From NCBI GenBank assembly GCA_045541735.1, contig JAZQJQ010000011.1, positions 1 to 17,833 of the forward strand: a stretch of 17,833 bases of DNA. The letters run 5' to 3'. The stretch is from RUG12395 sp045541735 (lineage in GTDB: Bacteria > Bacillota > Clostridia > Oscillospirales > CAG-272). Shown one piece after another: positions 7,704-13,992 of this stretch (position 1 is its first letter; each line of letters opens with the position of its first letter). The notes under the pieces were generated by a model. The model was given only the letters and a program-made list of their open reading frames with translations. It was not told where the DNA came from and made no database searches. A program made the position numbers and the translations under genes.

Positions 7704-7780
7704 GTGCCTTTAGCTCAGCTGGATAGAGCAACTGCCTTCTAAGCAGTAGGTCGAGGGTTCGAGTCCCCCAAGGCACGCCA
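7704..7780 (+). tRNA. tRNA-Arg (TCT anticodon)
   Basis: A 77-nt tRNA with acceptor GTGCCTT paired to AAGGCAC, discriminator G and encoded CCA. The anticodon stem ACTGC/GCAGT holds CTTCTAA, anticodon TCT, reading AGA/AGG. The T-loop GGTTCGAGTCC is intact. Confidence 0.97.
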
Positions 7781-7789
7781 ATTAAATAT

Positions 7790-7867
7790 GGTGGGTATAG
7801 CTCAGCTGGTTAGAGCGCCAGGTTGTGGCCCTGGAGGTCGACGGTTCGAACCCGTTTACTCACCCCA
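7790..7867 (+). tRNA. tRNA-His (GTG anticodon)
   Basis: Acceptor GTGGGTA pairs with TACTCAC (one G-T), with discriminator C and encoded CCA. The anticodon loop TTGTGGC gives GTG. The extra 5' G needed for histidine identity is encoded at 7790, opposite the C discriminator. It follows tRNA-Arg by nine bases and is co-transcribed. Confidence 0.96.
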
Positions 7868-7870
7868 GTA

Positions 7871-7935
7871 GAAAAAAGCAAGTCGTTTGACTTGCTTTTT
7901 TCAGTTATATCCGCCTTACGGCGGTTGTATACACT
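7871..7935 (+). repeat. Hairpin module, copy 1 (also terminator of the tRNA-Arg/His operon)
   Basis: It opens with a terminator: AAAAAAGCAAGTC pairs with GACTTGCTTTTTT around GTTT (7872-7901). Then come the tail TCAGTTATAT (7901-7910) and the mini-hairpin CCGCC-TTAC-GGCGG (7911-7924), followed by TTGTATACACT. Copy 2 at 8071-8137 matches it at nearly every position and begins exactly 200 bases later. Confidence 0.88.
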
Positions 7936-8070
7936 GCAAACGGATATGTCCTGCGGACATGATATGCGCTTCACACGTTTGAAGAAAAAAAGCGAATGTA
8001 ATATAACTGATGAACGCAGTGAAGCAATATAACTGCGAGCACAGCGAAGCATATCACGTAATACTTTATC
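7936..8070. repeat. Palindrome-rich spacer between the two hairpin modules
   Basis: No gene is visible. The stretch holds ATGTCC-TGC-GGACAT (7946-7960) nested inside CAAACG (7937-7942) and CGTTTG (7976-7981). ATATAACTGA at 8001-8010 is the exact inverse of TCAGTTATAT at 7901-7910. A second ATATAACTGC follows near 8028, and GAAGCATATCAC near 8047 is nearly the inverse of GATATGCGCTTC near 7961. The whole looks like stacked small palindromes separated by ATAT-rich words. Confidence 0.7.
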
Positions 8071-8137
8071 GAAAAAAGCAAGTCTTTCGACTTGCTTTTT
8101 TCAGTTATATTCGCCTTGCGGCGAGTTGTATGCACTT
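8071..8137. repeat. Hairpin module, copy 2 (probable terminator of the SDR operon)
   Basis: The hairpin AAAAAAGCAAGTC-TTTC-GACTTGCTTTTTT (8072-8101) is followed by TCAGTTATATTCGCC-TTGC-GGCGAGTTGTATGCACT. Because it has A-runs and T-runs on both sides it can end minus-strand transcription coming from the SDR gene, whose stop is at 8155. It differs from copy 1 at only a few, partly compensatory, positions. Confidence 0.85.
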
Positions 8138-8154
8138 CGTGCGCTTGAATAAAC

Positions 8155-8937
8155 TTATTCTTGAGGAACTATAGGATAAAGCTGAACGGTGTTTCCGCCG
8201 TCCACAACAAGCTCGGCGCCCGTTGTGTTTCTTGCGTGTGCCGCGAAGTAGAACACAGCCTCCGCAATGTCCCTGCCCACAGCCACGTCCCCTAAAGGAG
8301 TGTATCTGGAGGGCACCTTTTTATAAAACTCGGGATTCTTCTCCCAACGGTCGGTTTTGATCATACCGGGAAGCACTGCGTTTACACGGATATTATACTT
8401 GCCGAGATCAAGAGCCATAGCACGCATCATACCAAGCTGCCCGCCCTTTGATGCGGAGTACGCAATTCTGTTGGGAATTGCTCTGTATGCGGTATTGGAG
8501 TTTACAAACACAATATTACCGCCGCCGTTATCCTTCATACGACTGCCTGCATGCTCGCAAAGGCAGTAATTCCACACAACGTTGGTGTTTATAACCTTGA
8601 TGAAATCGGAAAGAGGATTTTCAAAAACCGTTATGCCAAGGCCCTGATCGGCAGCATTAAGGATGAGTGTTTCAACAAAAAGACCGTTTTTGTCGATGTC
8701 CGCAAACATCTTAGCAACCGACTCCTCATCAACCGAGCCGTCCTCCGATATGGAGTTTATCGCATATCCCATAACTGTGATATCGGAATATGCCTTGCGG
8801 TATTCCGCCTCTTTAGCTTCAACCTGCTCCTTATTTCTGCCGGTGAAGATAACGTTATATCCCTCTTCGGCGAACTTTTCTACGATATCAACGCCTGTAT
8901 TTATACAAGCACCGGTAATCAAAGCTGTTTTTTTCAT
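8155..8937 (-). CDS. Short-chain dehydrogenase/reductase (SDR family)
   Basis: An NAD(P)-dependent oxidoreductase, probably acting on a sugar or sugar-acid hydroxyl given its operon. The 260-residue protein is a classical-length SDR with a Rossmann start (ALITGACINTG), catalytic tetrad N119, S147, Y160 and K164 (YSASK), and the PGMIKTD loop after strand 6. It ends in the VVDGG segment typical of the family. Two oddities: the glycine motif is TGACINTG rather than TGxxxGxG, and NNAG is replaced by NAAD. It overlaps the GH16 gene stop by 4 bases (ATGA), indicating coupled translation. The substrate cannot be read from sequence. Confidence 0.92.
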   Translation of the reverse strand: MKKTALITGACINTGVDIVEKFAEEGYNVIFTGRNKEQVEAKEAEYRKAYSDITVMGYAINSISEDGSVDEESVAKMFADIDKNGLFVETLILNAADQGLGITVFENPLSDFIKVINTNVVWNYCLCEHAGSRMKDNGGGNIVFVNSNTAYRAIPNRIAYSASKGGQLGMMRAMALDLGKYNIRVNAVLPGMIKTDRWEKNPEFYKKVPSRYTPLGDVAVGRDIAEAVFYFAAHARNTTGAELVVDGGNTVQLYPIVPQE

Positions 8938-9797
8938 TTGCTTACCTTATCGTATACTCTTACGAAGTCAACAGTAAATGCATCGTCAACAAACTCGCCC
9001 TTAACTGCAAACTTTGCCTCGCGAAGATCCATTCCCTTTGCCTTCATCTGCTGAATGCGACGATAGCCTCTTACCTCTGTAGAAAGCATAATGAACTGCG
9101 GAACGTGGGAAACGTGCGCGTTGCAACGGGAAACCTCCTTGCCGTCGCAATAGAAAACGTATCCCTCGGGCGACCAATCCATACCGAAGTAGTGCCAACC
9201 GTCCTCGGTTTCTTCAAGGTCGTACTTTACTCGGCCGTCAGCCTTGAACTGAGAAGCGTAGCCGCCCATAATATTACCGGTCGTTGCCTTGCCCTCGTGG
9301 AAGCACTCGAAAATATCGGTTTCCACACCGCACCATTCGGGCTCAATGCGGGAGCCGATGCCGGGCGCCTGAGTCCAAAACGCGCTCCACATTTCCTCGG
9401 GATACTTCTGCATCTTGCATCTGCATTCGTAGAAGCCGTAACGGTGCTGGAATTTAGGCTCCTCAAGCGGACCGAGTATCCATATGGGATCGTTGCCGCT
9501 CGGAGGGCGCTTAGTTCTGTCGCAGGGAACGTCATAGGAAAGGCATCCGGTCTGAAGCTGGGGAGAAACATAAAGTCCGTCGCGCTCCGTTCTGTGCAGC
9601 TCCACGTGGCTGTTACCGTCAAGCACTACGCCCTGATCGCTGTATGCCTCAAATTCTCTGCCCCAGAAATTGGTTCTGAAGCTCCACTTGGTGGTATCAA
9701 GCTCTGTGCCGTCAAATTCATCAGCCCAAACAAGCTCCCATTCTGCATCCTCCGGAAGATAAGACGGCTCGTGATCCTTTACTTCGTACTTTTTCAT
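8934..9797 (-). CDS. Family 16 glycoside hydrolase
   Basis: A retaining endo-glycosidase of the beta-jelly-roll GH16 family, whose members cut beta-glucans or beta-galactans. The 287 residues start near the LVWADEFDGTELDTTKW motif (about 22-38). They include the catalytic ExDxxE signature as ETDIFE within a CGVETDIFECF stretch near residue 160, where the first Glu is the nucleophile and the last the acid/base. YGFYECR and DGWHYFGMDWSPEG also fit the family. There is no signal peptide, lipobox or carbohydrate-binding module, so it would act in the cytosol, unusual for GH16. AAGGAG precedes the ATG. It sits between the dehydratase (24 bases upstream) and the SDR. Specificity is unknown. Confidence 0.9.
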   Translation of the reverse strand: MKKYEVKDHEPSYLPEDAEWELVWADEFDGTELDTTKWSFRTNFWGREFEAYSDQGVVLDGNSHVELHRTERDGLYVSPQLQTGCLSYDVPCDRTKRPPSGNDPIWILGPLEEPKFQHRYGFYECRCKMQKYPEEMWSAFWTQAPGIGSRIEPEWCGVETDIFECFHEGKATTGNIMGGYASQFKADGRVKYDLEETEDGWHYFGMDWSPEGYVFYCDGKEVSRCNAHVSHVPQFIMLSTEVRGYRRIQQMKAKGMDLREAKFAVKGEFVDDAFTVDFVRVYDKVSK

Positions 9798-9821
9798 TCT
9801 TACGCTCCTTATGTATGTTAA

Positions 9822-10982
9822 TTAAAAATAGAATTCTGTCTTTGCGGGGCGGATATCCGTAAGCGCGCCCGTATAATGGCGGAGGTTGTGCTCAACGTAT
9901 GGATGCCGCGCGCACTCCTCCTCGTTTATCTCGATTCCAAGACCGGGCTTGTCTCCGATCTTGATTCTGCCGTTTTCGTAAACAAGCGCCTCGTTTGTAA
10001 CATCCCTTCGCCATTCCACGTCGCTGAACATGATCTCCAGAATGCAGAAGTTTGGACAGCAAGCCGCAAGTTGAAGTGTTGCGGCGTTGGCAACGGGGCC
10101 GGAGGGATTATGCGGAGCAAAAGGAATATAGCTTGCCTCTGCGGCGGCGGCAATCTTCTTAAGCTCCATAATTCCGCCCGCGTGTGAAATATCGGGCTGT
10201 ATGTAATCGCATGCACGGCGGCGGAAAAGCTCGTTATAGTCAAAGCGGGTATAAAGCCGCTCGCCTGCAGCTATCGCAACGGGAGATTTTGCTCTGACAG
10301 CTTCAAGCGCCTCAAGATTATTGGGCGGAACGGGCTCCTCAAGGAACATGGGCTTAAACTGCTCTACCTCTTTTGCTATTTTAATTCCCGTGGGAACGTC
10401 AAAACGTCCGTGTGCTTCAACAAGCAGGTCGACACCGCTTCCTACCGCATCGCGAACTGCGCCGATACAGCGAAGAGCCTTGTCAAGATCGGCATTTGAT
10501 ATCTGCAAATAGCTCTTACCGAACGGGTCCCACTTCAATGCGGTAACACCGCGTTCCACAGCAGCTTTTGCCTTTGCCGCAAACTCCTCAGGCTCTCTTG
10601 CGCCTGCAAACCAACCGTTTACGTAAATTCGGCAATCTTCGTTTACTTTGCCGCCGAGCAGCTGATAAACGGGCACACCGAGAGACTTGCCAAGAATGTC
10701 CCACAAAGCCATCTCGACAGAAGAAAGAGCAGACATAAGCACCGCTCCGCCGCGCCAATAGGCATCACGGTAGATATCGTGATAATGCTTTTCTATCTGC
10801 CTCGGATCCTTTCCGACAAGATAGCTTTTTATATGCTCAACCGCACCAACAAGCGCTTTTTCCTTGTATTCAAGTGTTCCCTCGCCTACACCTGTTATCC
10901 CTTCATCTGTGTAGACCTTAACAAACACCCAATTAGTGCGGAAGCAATCCACCACAAAAGTTTTTACATCCGTAACCTTCAT
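9822..10982 (-). CDS. Enolase-superfamily sugar-acid dehydratase (mandelate racemase/galactonate dehydratase type)
   Basis: Probably removes water from an aldonic or similar sugar acid to give a 2-keto-3-deoxy acid. The 386-residue protein has the N-terminal capping domain with EGITGVGEGTLE and a barrel domain. Metal ligands appear as E in VEAHGRFD, E in FLEEPVPP and E in AAGERLYTR, and the catalytic His as FAPHNPSGP. The histidine in EAHGR matches the general acid of galactonate-dehydratase-like members, but here it follows Glu-Ala where E. coli GalD has Asp-Phe. First gene of the operon; an AAGAG-type site precedes the ATG. It is divergent from the AraC regulator and should be under its control. 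Exact substrate is not assignable. Confidence 0.88.
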   Translation of the reverse strand: MKVTDVKTFVVDCFRTNWVFVKVYTDEGITGVGEGTLEYKEKALVGAVEHIKSYLVGKDPRQIEKHYHDIYRDAYWRGGAVLMSALSSVEMALWDILGKSLGVPVYQLLGGKVNEDCRIYVNGWFAGAREPEEFAAKAKAAVERGVTALKWDPFGKSYLQISNADLDKALRCIGAVRDAVGSGVDLLVEAHGRFDVPTGIKIAKEVEQFKPMFLEEPVPPNNLEALEAVRAKSPVAIAAGERLYTRFDYNELFRRRACDYIQPDISHAGGIMELKKIAAAAEASYIPFAPHNPSGPVANAATLQLAACCPNFCILEIMFSDVEWRRDVTNEALVYENGRIKIGDKPGLGIEINEEECARHPYVEHNLRHYTGALTDIRPAKTEFYF

Positions 10983-11043
10983 AACAACATCTCTTTTCTT
11001 TTAAGTACAAATGCCTTTTACTAATAGCGCCAATCGGTTTTGA

Positions 11044-11081
11044 ATTATACAGTTGACAATCCAACAACCCCATTGTATAAT
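11044..11081. promoter_or_regulatory. Overlapping divergent promoters of the araC-type gene and the dehydratase operon
   Basis: On the plus strand, TTGACA (11053-11058) and TATAAT (11076-11081) have a 17-base spacer and drive the regulator. On the minus strand TATAAT lies at 11044-11049, 61 bases before the dehydratase ATG, with only a poor -35. The two -10 regions form the inverted pair ATTATACA (11044-11051) and TGTATAAT (11074-11081). The two polymerase sites therefore occupy the same DNA. Confidence 0.75.
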
Positions 11082-11092
11082 ACATCCAACTC

Positions 11093-11122
11093 AATAAATA
11101 CGAAATCTTTTACGTATTTATT
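11093..11122. promoter_or_regulatory. 10-bp inverted repeat in the regulator leader
   Basis: AATAAATACG (11093-11102) is an exact inverse of CGTATTTATT (11113-11122), with a 10-base AT-rich centre. It starts about 12 bases after the plus-strand -10. It can be a dimer operator or a hairpin in the leader RNA upstream of the regulator gene. Confidence 0.6.
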
Positions 11123-11148
11123 AGAAAACTTATCTTTTTGGTGTTGAT

Positions 11149-11961
11149 ATGAGCAGAATTGTACTACCGCAGAGGGTTTGGGTTGGCAAATACAACTCTC
11201 AGGTCGCCTATAAAAACCGAACCGTCACGGACGATAGAAAGGTAACCCAGTTTGAAATTGAGCTCCCCATGGAAAACGGCGGCGTATCATATATAGACGG
11301 CAAATCTCATCCAATTACCACAAATATGATAATTTGTGCAAGGCCGGGGCAGGTACGCCACACCCGCCTCCCCTTTAAATGCTTTTTTATTCACTTAATA
11401 GTCCGCGAGGGACTCCTCTACGATACGCTGTCCGCCCTTCCGAATTTCATAGAATATTCAGACACCGACCGTGTCCGAAGGATCTTTGAAAGGCTGTGCG
11501 AATGCCACGTTACAAAGCATGCAGATGACGAGCTTTTACAGCAAAGCCTCATACTTGATCTGATATATACAATACATTCCCCTGCGGGTATCGGCGGATC
11601 AAAGGGAGGAAACAAAGCTGTGGAAAAAGCTATGGAATACATAAAAAACAATCTTACTTCTGAGCTAAGCCTTGAAAAAGTGGCAAGCGTAGCGAAGTTC
11701 GCACCGTCTTATTTTCACAAGCTTTTTAAAGCCGCCACCGGCAAGCCGCTCCATCGTTATATCGAGGATTTCAGGATAGAAAAGGCCATCGAGCTTTTGA
11801 TCACCACCGAAATGACACTGACACAAATTGCTTACGAATGCGGTTTTTCCTCACAATCGTACTTCAGCTACGCCTTCAAGCGCCACACGGGAATAACGCC
11901 GCGCACCTACGCGCGGAAGGCCGTGGAGATATATGACAGAAATTATGTTGAAAGCAAGTAA
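11149..11961 (+). CDS. AraC-family transcriptional regulator
   Basis: A 270-residue DNA-binding regulator. The N-terminal half (about 1-140) is a cupin-like sensing domain (for example TTNMIICARPGQVRHTRLP). The C-terminal about 100 residues hold the two helix-turn-helix motifs: LSLEKVASVAKFAPSYFHKLFKAATG and LTQIAYECGFSSQSYFSYAFKRHTGITP, then the usual YARK end. It is divergent from the dehydratase-GH16-SDR operon and most likely senses a sugar or sugar acid and activates that operon. The ribosome binding site is weak (GGTG). The gene has a consensus promoter of its own that overlaps the operon promoter, so autoregulation is likely. Confidence 0.94.
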   Translation: MSRIVLPQRVWVGKYNSQVAYKNRTVTDDRKVTQFEIELPMENGGVSYIDGKSHPITTNMIICARPGQVRHTRLPFKCFFIHLIVREGLLYDTLSALPNFIEYSDTDRVRRIFERLCECHVTKHADDELLQQSLILDLIYTIHSPAGIGGSKGGNKAVEKAMEYIKNNLTSELSLEKVASVAKFAPSYFHKLFKAATGKPLHRYIEDFRIEKAIELLITTEMTLTQIAYECGFSSQSYFSYAFKRHTGITPRTYARKAVEIYDRNYVESK

Positions 11962-11963
11962 AG

Positions 11964-12004
11964 CAAAAAAACAGTCACACCACCAAAGGTGTGACTGCTT
12001 TCTT
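11964..12004. terminator. Bidirectional terminator between araC-type gene and acidic orphan gene
   Basis: CAGTCACACC pairs with GGTGTGACTG around ACCAAA-type loop sequence (11972-11997), flanked on the left by a run of seven A and on the right by CTTTCTT. The minus-strand gene ends at 12003, so the hairpin serves both convergent genes. Confidence 0.85.
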
Positions 12005-12314
12005 AATTGATCTTGTTTCCGTCAACAGTAATGGAGACGGGAAAATTGTGATAGTTGAGGCAAAAGCCGTCCTGCTCGGAAATAAGAACGGGAGGCTCGC
12101 CTATAACCTCAATCACATCAAAAACAAAGCTCGTGTACTCCTCGTAGCTGTCCGAGCCCTTTTTTTGGTCGTTGCTGTCCTCGTAATTTGAAACGTAGTT
12201 GGCAATGATCCTGCTGCCGTTCGCCCAAGTAAGCTCCATATCATCAAATTCATAATCATCCGCGTTGCTTAAAAAAGTACCGATGATCGCTTCTTCCTTG
12301 TCATTCAAAAACAT
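12003..12314 (-). CDS. Small acidic protein of unknown function
   Basis: A 103-residue soluble protein I cannot assign. It is rich in Asp, Glu, Asn and Tyr (for example NADDYEFDDMEL and NYEDSNDQKKGSDSYEEY) with an apparently beta-rich C-terminal half. No transmembrane helix or signal peptide is present. The start at 12314 is chosen because TTTGGAGGTC lies directly upstream; an in-frame upstream codon at 12380 lies between the -10 and -35 of the promoter and is unlikely. It has its own promoter and convergent terminator, so it is monocistronic. Confidence 0.75.
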   Translation of the reverse strand: MFLNDKEEAIIGTFLSNADDYEFDDMELTWANGSRIIANYVSNYEDSNDQKKGSDSYEEYTSFVFDVIEVIGEPPVLISEQDGFCLNYHNFPVSITVDGNKIN

Positions 12315-12361
12315 ATCTGACCTCCAAATACACCGTATATTGTCAAAAATTAATACCTGAA

Positions 12362-12390
12362 ATCTTACAGTTCTTTTCAAAGTCTGTCAA
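12362..12390 (-). promoter_or_regulatory. Promoter of the small acidic protein gene
   Basis: On the minus strand, TTGACA (12385-12390), a 17-base spacer and TAAGAT (12362-12367) lie 47 bases upstream of the start codon. A second possible -10 (TATAAT near 12416-12421) lies farther upstream between two ATATTTGAT words. Confidence 0.78.
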
Positions 12391-12469
12391 GCGTTTATCG
12401 AATTTACGATCAAATATTATACGATTGCAATCAAATATCTAACATTTTTCGTTGCTCCATCACAGACGG

Positions 12470-12505
12470 AAGAAGCCGACCCCGTTGAAACGAGGTCGGC
12501 TTCTT
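12470..12505 (-). terminator. Ferritin terminator
   Basis: AAGAAGCCGACC pairs with GGTCGGCTTCTT with a G-T or mismatch near the loop, about ten bases beyond the ferritin stop. On the minus strand it is followed by CCGTC with only a short T-run inside the stem base, so it may be moderate in strength. Confidence 0.8.
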
Positions 12506-12515
12506 TATTGATGTT

Positions 12516-13025
12516 TTACAGCACAAGCGACGGCGCGGAATATATCCTTGCGGAGAGCTCTTGGTTAAGGAGATACAAGCTCCTGGGATCCGATCCGAAC
12601 AGCTCCATCTTGGTAATGAGATCGTTTGCATTGGTCTCCTCTTCTCCCTGCTCCTTAACGAACCAGTCGAGAAACTGCATGGTGCGGAAATCCTTTACGT
12701 CGTACGCAGCAGCGTAGATATCGTTAATAAGTGAGGTAACGTATTCCTCATGTTCAAGACCTGCCTTCAGAACGTCCATATGCGCATTAAAGACCTTATC
12801 GGGCTTTGGAATGGCTTCAAGCTCGACTGTCTGATTCTCGTTCTGCAGATAAGTGTAGAACAGCATCGCGTGATCGCGCTCCTCCTGCGCCTGGATCAGA
12901 TACCAGTTTGCAAATCCGTCAAGACCCTTTGCCTTGAAATAGTTGGAAAAATCAAGATAGAGATAAGCGGAATAGAATTCCTTATTAATTTGCTGATTTA
13001 AAAGCTCTCTGACCTTTGTATTCAT
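12516..13025 (-). CDS. Ferritin (non-haem iron-storage protein)
   Basis: Oxidises Fe(II) and stores it as mineral inside a 24-subunit shell. The 169-residue four-helix protein is the usual length. The ferroxidase ligands are present: E16 (NKEFYSAYLYL), E49 and H52 (QEERDHA), E93 (HEEY), and Q126 with E129/E130 (KEQGEEE). These match the pattern of E. coli FtnA, including the site C glutamates, and there is no haem-binding Met as in bacterioferritin. GGAGGATGTT precedes the ATG. It is a single-gene unit; the upstream region carries a -10 and a palindrome placed like an activator site. Confidence 0.96.
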   Translation of the reverse strand: MNTKVRELLNQQINKEFYSAYLYLDFSNYFKAKGLDGFANWYLIQAQEERDHAMLFYTYLQNENQTVELEAIPKPDKVFNAHMDVLKAGLEHEEYVTSLINDIYAAAYDVKDFRTMQFLDWFVKEQGEEETNANDLITKMELFGSDPRSLYLLNQELSARIYSAPSLVL

Positions 13026-13063
13026 AACATCCTCCGAAAAGTGTTTTGTTTGTTTACGCTTAT

Positions 13064-13109
13064 ATTATATGCAATTGTTTTTTCATTTTCTGTGACCGAG
13101 TCACAAAAA
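13064..13109 (-). promoter_or_regulatory. Ferritin promoter with palindromic activator-like site
   Basis: On the minus strand TATAAT lies at 13064-13069; the hexamer 17 bases farther (CAGAAA) is a poor -35. The palindrome TGTGAC-CGA-GTCACA occupies 13091-13105, extending with one mismatch to TTTTCTGTGAC/GTCACAAAAAA. Its centre (13098) is 41 bases upstream of the start site expected from the -10. Confidence 0.6.
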
Positions 13110-13394
13110 ATGAATATTTTTCTTAAAATGAAAAAAATCCATTAAACGCCGTTGAATAATTGTGATAGATTGGCTTTTTTATAGCATTTCTCTCTTTTGG
13201 ATTTGACTAATCTATAAAATCCGCTCTTTTTTTGATAATTTGTTTTTTAAAAAACCGTTTTTTGCGAAATAACGTCGAACAATCTCTATAATTCGTAAAA
13301 ATGAATGAAAAATGAATGGAATAAGTATATTTTTTACCCTAAACATAGCATCTTTCACATTTTTTTTGCATAAATATCTGCATACAAAAAACTG
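13110..13394. other. AT-rich intergenic stretch without a gene
   Basis: I see no convincing ORF or RNA gene here. It contains a self-complementary GTTTTTTAAAAAAC (13242-13255), a TATAAT without a good -35 (13287-13292) and a direct repeat AATGAATG (13300-13307 and 13311-13318). Long A and T runs suggest curved DNA. Confidence 0.6.
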
Positions 13395-13400
13395 TATAAT
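13395..13400 (+). promoter_or_regulatory. -10 element of the DUF6514-like gene
   Basis: ACTGTATAATTG includes a perfect TATAAT 29 bases before the start codon; no good -35 is visible at 16 to 18 bases. The same ACTGTATAATT word occurs in the minus-strand dehydratase promoter. Confidence 0.55.
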
Positions 13401-13429
13401 TGAGGTATCACATTTGGGAGCAGATAATT

Positions 13430-13705
13430 ATGACAGACAATGTTATACTTAATAGATCGGTAATCGCGAACGGTATAAAATTTGAATATATTCTTATAAA
13501 GACCGGCACCGAACACGGCGCGAGGTATTCGATAGAGATAATTGAACAAAACAGAGCTTCAATAAAAAGTTGTCGCTTGAATGATATTTCAAGAAACGAA
13601 GAAAAAGCACTTTGCCTGTTTCGCCTGCTTTCCGAAAATACAGTATGTCCCACCTCCGCGCAGTACATAATCGACGATCTCGCCGATTCAATTACATTTT
13701 GCTGA
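13430..13705 (+). CDS. Small DUF6514-like protein
   Basis: A 91-residue protein beginning MTDNVILNRSVIANG. The layout resembles the clostridial DUF6514 family: a short beta-rich N-terminal half with YSIEIIEQ, then an EEKALCLFRLLSENTVCPTSAQYIIDDL helical half. That assignment is from memory of the family pattern; its function is unknown. The start at 13430 is preferred over a TTG at 13400 because GGGAG precedes it and the -10 element overlaps the earlier codon. It is monocistronic and is followed by the tRNA-Pro promoter. Confidence 0.72.
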   Translation: MTDNVILNRSVIANGIKFEYILIKTGTEHGARYSIEIIEQNRASIKSCRLNDISRNEEKALCLFRLLSENTVCPTSAQYIIDDLADSITFC

Positions 13706-13749
13706 TCTCATATATACGAACCATAAATGATCAAATCGTCTTTTTCCCC

Positions 13750-13778
13750 TTGACTACGCGCATCTTATATGTTAAAAT
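13750..13778 (+). promoter_or_regulatory. Promoter of tRNA-Pro
   Basis: TTGACT (13750-13755), 17 bases, TAAAAT (13773-13778), ending 14 bases before the tRNA. Confidence 0.85.
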
Positions 13779-13792
13779 ACTACGGTAAACAA

Positions 13793-13868
13793 CGGGGTGT
13801 GGCGCAGCTGGTAGCGCGCGACGTTTGGGACGTCGATGCCGCAGGTTCGAATCCTGTCACTCCGACCA
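13793..13868 (+). tRNA. tRNA-Pro (TGG anticodon)
   Basis: A 76-nt tRNA with acceptor CGGGGTG paired to CACTCCG (one G-T), discriminator A and encoded CCA. The anticodon stem CGACG/CGTCG holds TTTGGGA, anticodon TGG. It marks the left border of the atypical AT-rich region, as expected if the gene is an integration target, but no second copy of its 3' end is present in the window. Confidence 0.97.
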
Positions 13869-13869
13869 C

Positions 13870-13917
13870 AAAAACGACCTAAAGCAGAGATTCGTTCTCC
13901 ACTTTAGGTCGTTTTTT
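13870..13917 (+). terminator. tRNA-Pro terminator
   Basis: AAAAACGACCTAAAG pairs with CTTTAGGTCGTTTTT across a loop of about 17 bases, followed by further T. It begins directly after the CCA end. Confidence 0.9.
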
Positions 13918-13962
13918 ATTGCTATTTAGGTGTTTTCTCCCCACCTTTAGGAAATTCACAAT

Positions 13963-13985
13963 TTTTTGACCACAGTTTTTGACCA
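13963..13985 (+). repeat. Tandem TTTTTGACCA pair
   Basis: TTTTTGACCA occurs at 13963-13972 and 13976-13985, 13 bases apart, about 95 bases beyond the tRNA-Pro. Short close direct repeats next to a tRNA are what arm-type integrase sites look like; here that is inference. Confidence 0.6.
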
Positions 13986-13992
13986 TTTTACA

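Noticed and set aside
7810..8052. Apparent proteins across tRNA-His and the hairpin modules
   Set aside because: They are translations of tRNA and palindromic repeat DNA, open on both strands by symmetry.
7871..8137. CRISPR-like spaced repeats
   Set aside because: Only two full copies with a 135-base gap full of palindromes, and no cas genes; this is a hairpin repeat family.
9105..9821. Open frame of 238 codons on the plus strand opposite the GH16 gene
   Set aside because: The opposite strand carries clear GH16 catalytic motifs and the operon structure; this frame has no start signals.
13242..13255. Self-complementary GTTTTTTAAAAAAC as a terminator or operator
   Set aside because: It lies in generic A/T runs where such palindromes arise easily, and no gene ends here.
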